Below, one piece after another: positions 1 through 6,179 of a DNA stretch of 7,555 bases. The translations under genes were made by a program, and so were the position numbers. Position 1 is the first letter of the stretch. Every line of letters begins with the position of its first letter. The notes beneath the pieces are model-generated. The model did not search any database. It saw nothing but the letters and a program-made list of their open reading frames with translations, and was not told where the DNA came from. Origin of the DNA: CAYSHJ01 sp964589725 (lineage in GTDB: Bacteria; Planctomycetota; Planctomycetia; Planctomycetales; Planctomycetaceae); NCBI GenBank assembly GCA_964589725.1, contig CAZPUJ010000429.1:1-7555 (forward strand), read 5' to 3'.

Positions 1-2
1 TG

Positions 3-113
3 AAGAAATACCAATCCCATCCGCGCGGTTCCAAGAAGCCAAAGCCCCAACGCCACTACTCGGGGAACGGAAAGCATGTCGCAACCGCGAGAATCCTCTG
101 TCGCCAAACGTAA
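3..113 (+). CDS. C-terminal end of a truncated CDS, possibly a transposase
   Basis: An open frame enters from the left edge and ends at TAA (111-113), giving 36 residues that start KKYQSHPRGSKKPKP and finish ATARILCRQT. The peptide is very basic, with a Pro/Lys stretch followed by GKHVATARIL. This resembles, from memory only, the basic C-terminal tails of some IS4-type transposases of planctomycetes; a nucleic-acid-binding tail of another protein is equally possible. The 5' part lies outside the window, so neither start nor domain can be seen. Another plus frame is open across the same bases, but it runs on through the antisense of the thioredoxin gene and is less plausible. The gene would converge on the minus-strand thioredoxin gene with a 49-bp gap. 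Confidence is moderate that it is coding and low for the transposase idea. Confidence 0.4.
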   Translation, partial: KKYQSHPRGSKKPKPQRHYSGNGKHVATARILCRQT

Positions 114-162
114 CAAAACACCACGTTCACAGGGCTGCCCCTAAGCCCCAGCCTCTAACCCC

Positions 163-795
163 TTATTTCGCGAGCAGGCCTTCGACAAACGGGATCACAT
201 CTTTCTGGTACGTGAATTCTTCGTCCTTCTTGGCGAGGTCATTGTCGAAGCGGTTGGCGAGTTGGCCATCAGGTCCAAAGACGAAGACGGCGGGGATCGA
301 GGCGAGTTCGATCTTCTCGAAAAGCTCATCCGCATCGACGTTCAAGAGCACGTTTTGAAATGTGGCCTTCTGCTTAGTCAGGAACTCCAGCACGTTCGGG
401 ACGTAACTTTCGGGCGGCTTGCTCTTGAGGCCGATGTAATCGCAATTGGCTGACAGACAGACGACGTTTTCTTCGCCATGTTTCTCGTGGAGAGCGACGA
501 GATTGGGAAACTCGGCCAGGCACGGCTCGCACGAGGTCGACCAGAGATCAAGCACGACGATCTTGCCCTGGTATTCCGCGACAAGAGCGAGGGTTTCGTC
601 CCAGCTTTTGACAACCAACGTGACTGTGTTCGCTGTCGTCTCGGTCGCGGTTTCCTCCGGTTCCGCCTTTTCCGGCACGGAAGCGATCGCAACGGCCGGC
701 GGTACTGAACTGGAAGGCGCTGTCGAAGCGGGGCAACCGCAGATCAATAACAGCATCAGGCTGGCGAGCAAGACAAAAATTCGAGGCCGTGGCAT
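163..795 (-). CDS. Thioredoxin-fold (TlpA/ResA-like) lipoprotein
   Basis: A 210-residue protein. Residues 1-20 form a lipoprotein signal peptide (MPRPR, then a hydrophobic run ending LLLICG) with the lipidated Cys predicted at C21. A Pro/Ser/Glu/Thr-rich linker spans about 22-58. A thioredoxin fold follows (about 58-210): VVLDLWSTSCEPC carries the redox pair C89/C92, and ASIPAVFVF carries the cis-proline P168 facing it. The family reduces or exchanges disulfides outside the cytoplasm, often during cytochrome c maturation; the substrate here is unknown. Two extra cysteines, C113 and C118 (VVCLSANC), lie on the strand after the active-site helix and are not part of the core motif. The frame extends upstream to 999, but that extension reads through an intergenic repeat and would bury the signal peptide, so ATG at 795 is chosen. 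No clear Shine-Dalgarno is seen. The neighbouring minus-strand gene upstream is 457 bp away, so co-transcription is uncertain. Confidence 0.88.
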   Translation of the reverse strand: MPRPRIFVLLASLMLLLICGCPASTAPSSSVPPAVAIASVPEKAEPEETATETTANTVTLVVKSWDETLALVAEYQGKIVVLDLWSTSCEPCLAEFPNLVALHEKHGEENVVCLSANCDYIGLKSKPPESYVPNVLEFLTKQKATFQNVLLNVDADELFEKIELASIPAVFVFGPDGQLANRFDNDLAKKDEEFTYQKDVIPFVEGLLAK

Positions 796-929
796 GGTTT
801 CGACTTTCGGGATCAAGGCGTTTTCAAGAACAGGCAACCCAGGAAACGAAGAGGTCGGGTTTGTCTGGCTCCGTTGTCGGTGGCGTCTACATTTCGCATG
901 TTCGCCCCGAACGGGCAGCAATATATCAG

Positions 930-958
930 CCTGGGGCAGAGCGCAGCGCCGCCCCAGG
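930..958. repeat. Hairpin CCTGGGGC / GCCCCAGG
   Basis: CCTGGGGC (930-937) and GCCCCAGG (951-958) form a perfect 8-bp stem with a 13-base loop. No T-run follows on either strand, so it is not called a terminator. It is part of the larger palindromic element. Confidence 0.6.
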
Positions 959-981
959 ACACGGTTACAAATGGTGTCTTC

Positions 982-1046
982 AGCCCTGAAAGGGCGCAAC
1001 TATATACGGAACCTCTTTCGCCGACTGGTTTCGCCCTTTCAGGGCT
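982..1046. repeat. Inner perfect 15-bp inverted pair
   Basis: AGCCCTGAAAGGGCG (982-996) is exactly the reverse complement of CGCCCTTTCAGGGCT (1032-1046). Each copy is also a small hairpin by itself (GCCCT-GAA-AGGGC). The AGCCCTGAAAGGGC word is, from general knowledge, a frequent intergenic repeat in planctomycete and verrucomicrobial genomes; a genome search would confirm it. Confidence 0.7.
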
Positions 1047-1252
1047 CCGAACATTGATTGGATTGCCGACTCAGGGCGACGCTTCACGGCTGACGCCATT
1101 TCGCTCTGCCCTGGGCTGACATGTTGCTGCCCCTTTGGGGCGAACCGCATGACGTCGCTTCGTGAGTTGTGTAGATACCAATGCTCCGTTGTCGGTGGCG
1201 TCTGCTGTCCAAAATTGTTGGTTGAGACTCGTGCTTGTGTTGACGTGACCGT

Positions 1253-3127
1253 TCACCGATCGACTTTTCGCAGGCCGGCTTTCTCGGCGAGCGGCTCAGG
1301 GGATTCGTAGGGCAACGATTTGAGGAATTCGACCAAATCATCCACTTGCCGCGTCGTGAGGTGTCTCGTTTTACCGTGACGTTCGGCGGGATTACAGGTC
1401 GTTAGCACATCGCGAAGCGTCGCGGCCGAGCCATCGTGCAAGTACGGAGCGGTGCGGTAGATGCCCAGCAACGTGGGCGTGTCGTACTCGGTCCCCATCT
1501 TCTCGGAGCGGTCGTCGTGGCCGGTGCCAACATCGTGACGGAGAATTTGTTCGCGCGGCGTCGAGTCGCTGAAAAACGGGCCGGAGTGACATGTTGTGCA
1601 ACCGGTCTCTTGCGACTGGAATAACTCTCGACCACGTTTCGCCGATACGCTCAAGCCGGCTTTCGCATGCGGGCTGAGAGGAACTTTGTGCGAGTTCGTG
1701 TACGCGGCGAGAGCATCCAACTCGGTGGCGCGGCCTTTGTTCGGCGGGCCGAGCGATTCGGCGACGGCACCTCGGATCAAGCCACGACCTTGCATCAGAG
1801 GGCCGCGGATCGTGTGCTCGAAGTCTTGCGTTTCGTCGCGATCGGCGGACCAGTGCTGCGGGTGAGTCCACGCGAGGCCGACCAACGACGGCGTGTTTCG
1901 CAAGCCCTCGGGATTGTGCCATGTCCGGCCATCGGCATGGCTGTCGGGGTGACAACTGGAACATGCGATCCAGCGCCGCGAGGCCATCGGCATCAACGCC
2001 GAATAAAACAATTGCTTGCCGAGCAGAATTTCGTCGCCCAGCGGATTGTCCGTCACTCGCACGGCGGCCACGCGAGAGGATCGTTCGACATCGTAAGCCA
2101 CGACCTCGAAATCGAGCGCGTTGTAGACGAAGAAGCGTTTGCCATCGTTCGAGAACTTCACGGCTCGCGGGTTGCGGCCGATGTTGTTCATGTGCCTCAG
2201 CGGAGACAACTCGCGGTAGTTGTCGTCGAGCACCTCCATCAGGAACGCATCGTCCGTGCCTCCGAAGATCACGACGGCTCGCGAGCCATCCGGGCTGAGT
2301 GCGACCTCCCACGGATTCGACGTTACCAGGTTGCCGATGAACGAGTCCATCGGGAGGCGTTTGCGCGGCTGCGTACGCGATTCTTTCGTCGCCGGCACAG
2401 CACCGGTCGGCAGATCGATCACGCTGACGTATGGAAAGATCGAACCTTCGCCATGCACCGAAGTAATCTTAGATCGTTGATGCGGAACGTAGGCTTTCGG
2501 GCGAGTCGGATGCACAACGATTTGCCGCGCGAGGTTGTCGGACGACGTCGCGGGCGAGGTTCCGATCTCGGATCCCGAGGCCAGGTCGATCAGCCGGACC
2601 GTGCTCGTCAGATATTCGGTGACGAATCCGATTCGCTCATCCGCCGACAATGCGAGTCCGCGCGGAAACGATCCGGCGGTGAACTCGCGCACGACGCGGC
2701 GGCTCTGCGGATCGACCTCGACGATCTGGCCGGGATACTCCAGCGTCGCCCACAAACGTGAACCGTCACGATTCGAGACAAGGCCATAGGGTTCGTCGAA
2801 CACGTCGCAACGACCGACGACTTCGCCACGATCGGCATCGACGAAGACGATCTGATCGTCGGCATAGACCGCGACCGCCAGGACATGACTCGCGCCGAGG
2901 AACGTCACTCCTTCCGGCTTGTGGCCAACAGCCACCTCGAACCGCTTCTGCAACGATTCGGTGTCGACGATCGTGACGGAACCGCTGTCTCGATTCGAGC
3001 AGACAAGCAGACGACCGTCCGACGAAAGATCCATCAGGCTATTCGCCGGACCAGCCAGCGCGGGACCAGCGGCGAACACGAGAGTCCACAAGACAAAGCA
3101 CCGCGCGCGCAGCGAAATCGACTGCAT
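1253..3127 (-). CDS. Secreted YVTN beta-propeller / di-haem cytochrome c peroxidase-like protein
   Basis: A 624-residue protein. Residues 1-25 are a Sec signal peptide (basic start, hydrophobic core, cleavage after GPALA). Residues about 28-355 form a YVTN/YncE-like beta-propeller with repeated blades such as LSSDGRLLVCSNRDSGSVTIVD, LSADERIGFVTEYLTSTVRLID and LSPDGSRAVVIF. Residues about 360-605 form a CCP/MauG-type domain with two haem c sites: CSSCH (389-393) and CTTCH (510-514). The family motifs LRNTPSLVG (409-417) and YDTPTLLG plus APYLHDGSAATL (548-571) are present. Family members reduce peroxide or carry out electron transfer outside the cytoplasm; the actual substrate is unknown. In PYLHDG a Leu (563) stands where many bacterial peroxidases have Met, so haem ligation may differ. 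The start at 3127 gives an intact signal peptide and is preceded by GAGG (minus strand, 3133-3136) five bases upstream. Upstream and downstream spacers both carry repeats, so it is probably transcribed alone. Confidence 0.9.
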   Translation of the reverse strand: MQSISLRARCFVLWTLVFAAGPALAGPANSLMDLSSDGRLLVCSNRDSGSVTIVDTESLQKRFEVAVGHKPEGVTFLGASHVLAVAVYADDQIVFVDADRGEVVGRCDVFDEPYGLVSNRDGSRLWATLEYPGQIVEVDPQSRRVVREFTAGSFPRGLALSADERIGFVTEYLTSTVRLIDLASGSEIGTSPATSSDNLARQIVVHPTRPKAYVPHQRSKITSVHGEGSIFPYVSVIDLPTGAVPATKESRTQPRKRLPMDSFIGNLVTSNPWEVALSPDGSRAVVIFGGTDDAFLMEVLDDNYRELSPLRHMNNIGRNPRAVKFSNDGKRFFVYNALDFEVVAYDVERSSRVAAVRVTDNPLGDEILLGKQLFYSALMPMASRRWIACSSCHPDSHADGRTWHNPEGLRNTPSLVGLAWTHPQHWSADRDETQDFEHTIRGPLMQGRGLIRGAVAESLGPPNKGRATELDALAAYTNSHKVPLSPHAKAGLSVSAKRGRELFQSQETGCTTCHSGPFFSDSTPREQILRHDVGTGHDDRSEKMGTEYDTPTLLGIYRTAPYLHDGSAATLRDVLTTCNPAERHGKTRHLTTRQVDDLVEFLKSLPYESPEPLAEKAGLRKVDR

Positions 3128-3178
3128 GAGAACCTCGAGGGAGACAAAGGCCGATTTGTGTGAACCGGGCGCGATTAT

Positions 3179-3197
3179 CCGGTGACACGGTCACTGG
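3179..3197. promoter_or_regulatory. 19-bp dyad upstream of the peroxidase-like gene
   Basis: CCGGTGAC (3179-3186) and GTCACTGG (3190-3197) form an 8-bp dyad with one mismatch around ACG. A wider TGAACC (3161-3166) / GGTTCA (3196-3201) pair surrounds it. It lies about 50-70 bp upstream of the minus-strand start at 3127, where an operator or promoter could sit. It might equally be a hairpin of the 5' leader. No regulator is identified and the promoter itself was not recognised. Confidence 0.3.
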
Positions 3198-3262
3198 TTC
3201 AAGCAGCCACCACAACTTCTGCACGGCCGGCTAATTGGCCCGGTTGCGTTGTCTGTGCAGTC

Positions 3263-3328
3263 ATACAAACCCGAAGCGCAAGCGAGAGATTTCCGCGCAT
3301 TTCACTCGCTTGCGCTTCGTGCTTGTAT
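3263..3328. repeat. 24-bp inverted repeat (GAAGCGCAAGCGAG type) at the 3' end of the mutase-like gene
   Basis: Left arm 3263-3286 and right arm 3305-3328 are reverse complements with only two mismatches; both contain CGAAGCGCAAGCGAG. The loop is 18 bases. On the minus strand it begins immediately after the TGA stop of the mutase-like gene (3330-3332), so it may act as a 3'-end hairpin. There is no T-run after it, so a classical intrinsic terminator is not supported. This word is, from general knowledge, a common dispersed repeat in planctomycete genomes. Confidence 0.75.
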
Positions 3329-3329
3329 T

Positions 3330-4796
3330 TCAGCCAGGACGCTGATTGAAGAATTGGCCAGCCGTGACAACTTCTGCCAGTTCTTGAGAATCGGCATTCG
3401 CGGATTCCGCCCCCTTTTTTGTGACCGCGGCGACGACCTCGGACAGCGGAGCATCATCACGGCTAAGGCTGTGAAGCACTTTGGCCAGCGTGAGAATCGC
3501 GTCCGCCGTCGGCGATGTGTCGCGCAGCCAAACACGGCCGCTGGCTCCACCAGCGCAGATCACCGTCTCGCTGCGTAATGTTTGCCACAGATCGGATTGA
3601 GTCCAACCACCCAGCCAACAGCGAGCCCCCATTGACGCCACCAACGGTTGCAGTCGCTCGCGCGCGGCATTGTCGAGTACCACGGCACCGTTCGGTTGCT
3701 CGGCCAACAACACGTCCGCGATCAGGCAGAGTAACTCGCTCGGCTCCAACAACTGACCGCGCTCATCGAGCACTGCGACGTTGATCCCGTCATCGTCGAT
3801 GAGCAATCCGAAGTCCGCTGACTGCGACAAGACCGCCTCGTGAAGTCGAGCAACATCCGCATCATCACTTCGCAATAAATCGCGCGCCCTCTGTGGAATC
3901 TCGACCCACTGCAGCGCGACCGGCAGTTTCTCAAACAACGTGTCGAGCGTTCGCCGCACCAGCCGCACGGGACAACCCACCGCGACCTTCAACGGTCGCA
4001 ACGCGTGAAAATGTTTCCAAAGCCCCGCCAAGTACGGCACCGATACCGGAAACACGCGCTGCGTGCCGCCTTGTCGCAGCGGCCGGGCCGCTCCGCGCGC
4101 GAGTCGCTCCGCCAAATCATCCAAACTCAGCACGCGAGAAGATGCCTCTGCGTCGTTGGCGCTCGTCAATCGTCGACCGGCCGCCGACAGCGGTCTCGCT
4201 CCCTTGCCGACAAAGTCCAAGCCGGTCCATGCCGGGTCGCCGCCGTGCCCAGAAATCAGTATCCCGCCCGCCGCCTGTAAGTGAGCCGCCGCGAATCGAA
4301 AGCACGGCACCGTCGTGAAACCAATATCGACAATCTGACAACTCATCCGCCGCAACGCTGCGGCGACTCCCGTTACCAAATCCGGAGACGACGGCCGTTC
4401 GTCAAATCCAACTACCACGACCGGACCGACGCGCCGCGCGGGACGCTTCGAGTTCGCGTCTCGCAAATCGCCGCGACCATTCAGCGGGATAGACTCCCAC
4501 AACAAACTCGCAAACGCCGCCGCCAATTCCGCCGCCTTGTGCCGGGTCAGCTCGTTTAAGTACACACCCCGCACGCCTTCGAGAGTGAACAACGAACGTT
4601 CCTCGCGGTGCGGCCGCGTGGAATCCGTCTCTGCAACGTGAGGTTGCGGAAGCTGACCGGTCTCACGCCGGTGAGCACACTCCCTGCATTTCGGATAAAA
4701 CGCCGCCAACCGCGACAAATGCACGGCCCGCGAAATGGAATACATCTCGCCCGGACAGGTGTATCGCGGTTCGACTGTGGGCAACAGTGTGATCAT
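3330..4796 (-). CDS. Degenerate phosphoglucomutase/phosphomannomutase-like protein
   Basis: A 488-residue protein with no signal peptide, probably cytoplasmic. Residues 1-120 are an N-terminal extension with a possible zinc site (C14, then YPKCRECAH: C37, C40, H42). Residues about 122-200 match domain I of alpha-D-phosphohexomutases (VVVVGFDERPSSPDL, then GFTTVPCFRFAAAHLQAAGG). The catalytic TASHNP loop is replaced by SGHGGD (182-187), so His184 sits where the phosphorylated Ser should be. The metal loop DGDGDR reads DDDGIN (334-339), losing one Asp and the Arg. The sugar loop GExSGH reads GGASGR (416-421). Domains II (about 254-300) and III (about 370-441) are recognisable, but only 47 residues follow and no domain IV phosphate motif is visible. 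Ordinary mutase activity is therefore doubtful; a regulatory or ligand-binding role is possible. The frame extends to 4934, but that part translates an intergenic repeat, so ATG at 4796, which keeps the Cys-rich segment, is preferred. No clear Shine-Dalgarno is seen. Confidence 0.82.
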   Translation of the reverse strand: MITLLPTVEPRYTCPGEMYSISRAVHLSRLAAFYPKCRECAHRRETGQLPQPHVAETDSTRPHREERSLFTLEGVRGVYLNELTRHKAAELAAAFASLLWESIPLNGRGDLRDANSKRPARRVGPVVVVGFDERPSSPDLVTGVAAALRRMSCQIVDIGFTTVPCFRFAAAHLQAAGGILISGHGGDPAWTGLDFVGKGARPLSAAGRRLTSANDAEASSRVLSLDDLAERLARGAARPLRQGGTQRVFPVSVPYLAGLWKHFHALRPLKVAVGCPVRLVRRTLDTLFEKLPVALQWVEIPQRARDLLRSDDADVARLHEAVLSQSADFGLLIDDDGINVAVLDERGQLLEPSELLCLIADVLLAEQPNGAVVLDNAARERLQPLVASMGARCWLGGWTQSDLWQTLRSETVICAGGASGRVWLRDTSPTADAILTLAKVLHSLSRDDAPLSEVVAAVTKKGAESANADSQELAEVVTAGQFFNQRPG

Positions 4797-4860
4797 ACTA
4801 CAGAGAAAAAGGGTTCGGGGGTTAGTTGGTAAATCATGCGCGCCGTGCGCGGATTTTGTC

Positions 4861-4966
4861 CCCTCTCCCCCGCCGCGGGGGAGAGGGCTAGGGAGAGGGG
4901 GCGAGCGCTTAGCGGGCCCAGGAATCCCCCTCACCCCGACCCTCTCCCCCGATGCGGGGGAGAGGG
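4861..4966. repeat. CCCTCTCCCCC double-hairpin intergenic repeat
   Basis: Two perfect 11-bp hairpins share the same arms, CCCTCTCCCCC and GGGGGAGAGGG: 4861-4871 with 4877-4887 (loop GCCGC) and 4940-4950 with 4956-4966 (loop GATGC). Between them GGGAGAGGGGG (4891-4901) can pair imperfectly with CCCCCTCACCC (4926-4936), giving a third nested stem. This belongs, by memory, to a dispersed CTCTCCC repeat class known from many bacterial genomes. It sits between the divergent starts of the mutase-like gene and holA. Both neighbouring reading frames can be extended artificially into it, which is why internal ATGs were chosen as starts. Confidence 0.8.
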
Positions 4967-5001
4967 AGCAACATGGCGAGGCGAGACGGGGAACGCACGT
5001 C

Positions 5002-5038
5002 TGGCAATTGCCATTTCTCCTTCTTGCATTTTCAATGC
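5002..5038. promoter_or_regulatory. Two short palindromes upstream of holA
   Basis: TGGCAATTGCCA (5002-5013) is a perfect 12-bp palindrome. GCATT-TTC-AATGC (5026-5038) is a 5-bp hairpin with a 3-base loop. Both lie 64-100 bp upstream of the holA start, between the CTCTCCC repeat and the gene. They may be an operator, or the tail of the repeat element. No -35/-10 pair stands out. Confidence 0.3.
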
Positions 5039-5101
5039 GATCTTCGCGGACAACGGACCATAGGTCAGCCGAGCAAAACAGGTCAAGAACGGGTCGAACG
5101 G

Positions 5102-6106
5102 ATGCATGCCACGGAATTCTTGAAGGAACCGAACCAGCACGAACTCGGAACGATCGTTGTTCTGTCGGGCGAAGAGCATTCTCTGAAGCTGGATGCGATC
5201 ACCGCGCTGACGTCGCTGGTATGCGGCGACGACGTCGATTCATCCGCCACGAAGTTCGACGGCCAGGAAATTGATCTAAAAACCGTCCGTGACGAACTGC
5301 TGACGATCTCGATGTGGGGCGACAGACGCTTGGTCATTGTCGAGGCGGCTGACGACTTTGTGTCCGACAATCGCGAGGCTCTCGAACGTTACCTCGACAA
5401 GCCCGCCAAGAAGTCGCTGCTTGTGCTCGACGTCGTGTCCTTTCCGAAAACCACGCGACTGTACAAATCGGTCGCCAAGTTGGGGCTGCTGCTCGAATGC
5501 ACGGCGTTGAAAGGAGCGGAACTCACCCGCTGGATTCAGTCCAGAGTCAAAAGTCGTTTCGGCAAGCAAATCACTCGCGACGCGGCAATGCTGCTGCCGG
5601 AACTGGCCGGAAATCATCTCGGCTTACTGGAGCAAGAACTCGACAAGCTGGCGGCCTATTCCGGCGACCGCCCGCAGATCGACGCCGAGGACGTCCGCAA
5701 GATCGTCGGTGGCTGGAAGGCCGAGACGACATGGAAGATGCTCGATGCACTTCTTGACGGTCAGCTTCCGTTCGCGTTGTCGAATTTGGATAAATTACTG
5801 ACCGCTGGTGAGGCCGCGCCGAGAATACTCGGCGGAATCGTCTTCGTGTTCCGCAAGCTGGCGATCGCGACCGAACTGGCTCGGCAAGGCCAACCTCTTC
5901 CCGTAGCACTCCAACAAGCGGGTGTCTTCCCGCAAAACGTCTCTGCCGCCGCCGCCTATCTCCGCCACATCGGCCGCTCGCAAGCCGAGCAGATTCTGAA
6001 TTGGTTGCTCGAAATGGACCTCAACCTCAAAGGTGGGCTACGCACCTCGGATCGACTGCTGCTGGAGCAACTCTTCGTTCAACTGAGCGGCAAGCTTGCC
6101 GGCTGA
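5102..6106 (+). CDS. holA: DNA polymerase III subunit delta
   Basis: A 334-residue protein, close to the usual length of about 330-345. Delta is the subunit of the clamp-loader complex that opens the beta sliding clamp during DNA replication, in the cytoplasm. Visible family features in order: GTIVVLSGEEHSLKLDAI (16-33, the degenerate P-loop region of the AAA-like domain), TISMWGDRRLVIVEAAD (68-84), LLVLDVVSFPKTTRLYK (106-122), the helical GNHLGLLEQELDKLAAYSG (170-188), IDAEDVRKIVG (193-203), and the C-terminal collar domain (about 210-334) with ILGGIVFVFRKLAIATELA and LKGGLRTSDRLLLEQLFVQL. ATG at 5102 gives MHATEFLK; an upstream in-frame ATG at 4952 lies inside the repeat and is rejected. 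The region before the start (GGTCGAACGG) has no strong Shine-Dalgarno. It is divergent from the mutase-like gene, with which it has no known functional link. Confidence 0.92.
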   Translation: MHATEFLKEPNQHELGTIVVLSGEEHSLKLDAITALTSLVCGDDVDSSATKFDGQEIDLKTVRDELLTISMWGDRRLVIVEAADDFVSDNREALERYLDKPAKKSLLVLDVVSFPKTTRLYKSVAKLGLLLECTALKGAELTRWIQSRVKSRFGKQITRDAAMLLPELAGNHLGLLEQELDKLAAYSGDRPQIDAEDVRKIVGGWKAETTWKMLDALLDGQLPFALSNLDKLLTAGEAAPRILGGIVFVFRKLAIATELARQGQPLPVALQQAGVFPQNVSAAAAYLRHIGRSQAEQILNWLLEMDLNLKGGLRTSDRLLLEQLFVQLSGKLAG

Positions 6107-6179
6107 GGATCCGCTCTCGCTTGTGTTCTCTCCGCACGGCGCGTTGACCTCACGATTCACGACCTCGGAAATGCTATTC

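Larger units (their letters stand above)
901..1144. repeat. 43-bp imperfect inverted repeat arms (901-943 / 1102-1144)
   Basis: The left arm starts TTCGCCCCGAACGGGCAGCA and the right arm, read on the minus strand, starts TTCGCCCCAAAGGGGCAGCA. Aligned by eye over 43 bases, they differ at about eight positions, including CAGCCTGGGGCAGAGCG against CAGCCCAGGGCAGAGCG. Each arm itself contains a short palindrome. The arms are about 158 bp apart and enclose the smaller inverted pair, so the whole could fold into a long stem if transcribed. Confidence 0.7.
868..1203. repeat. Nested palindromic intergenic element bounded by 21-bp direct repeats
   Basis: A perfect 21-bp direct repeat (core CCGTTGTCGGTGGCGTCT) lies at 868-888 and 1183-1203. 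Between the copies are large inverted repeats (901-943 with 1102-1144), a smaller perfect inverted pair (982-996 with 1032-1046) and a local hairpin (930-958). No open frame here looks like a protein. It fills most of the 457-bp spacer between two minus-strand genes. The arrangement resembles a composite of REP/BIME-like or MITE-like non-autonomous repeats. A 21-bp flanking repeat is long for a transposition target duplication, so it could instead be part of the repeat unit or a recombination junction. The repeat structure is seen directly; mobility is inference. Confidence 0.7.

Noticed and set aside
130..155. GGCTG/CAGCC stem between the convergent left-hand genes as a terminator
   Set aside because: Only five base pairs with a 10-base loop and no T-run on either strand.
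796..999. N-terminal extension of the thioredoxin gene to 999
   Set aside because: It translates the intergenic palindromic repeat and places a lipoprotein signal peptide internally; the ATG at 795 explains the signal peptide.
446..1057. Plus-strand open frame of 203 codons over the thioredoxin gene
   Set aside because: It is antisense to a well-supported gene and runs into the repeat element; no family features.
868..1203. CRISPR-like array
   Set aside because: There are only two copies of the 21-bp direct repeat, almost 300 bp apart, and the interior is palindromic rather than made of spacers.
1667..2761. Long plus-strand open frame of 364 codons opposite the propeller/peroxidase gene
   Set aside because: It is an antisense shadow of a GC-rich gene, rich in Arg and lacking any domain, while the minus frame shows signal peptide, propeller blades and two haem motifs.
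4797..4934. N-terminal extension of the mutase-like gene to 4934
   Set aside because: The added residues (SPPLPSPLPRGGGEG) are the translation of the CCCTCTCC repeat.
4952..5101. Upstream ATG of holA at 4952
   Set aside because: It lies within the repeat hairpin; delta-subunit similarity begins at MHATEFLK (5102).
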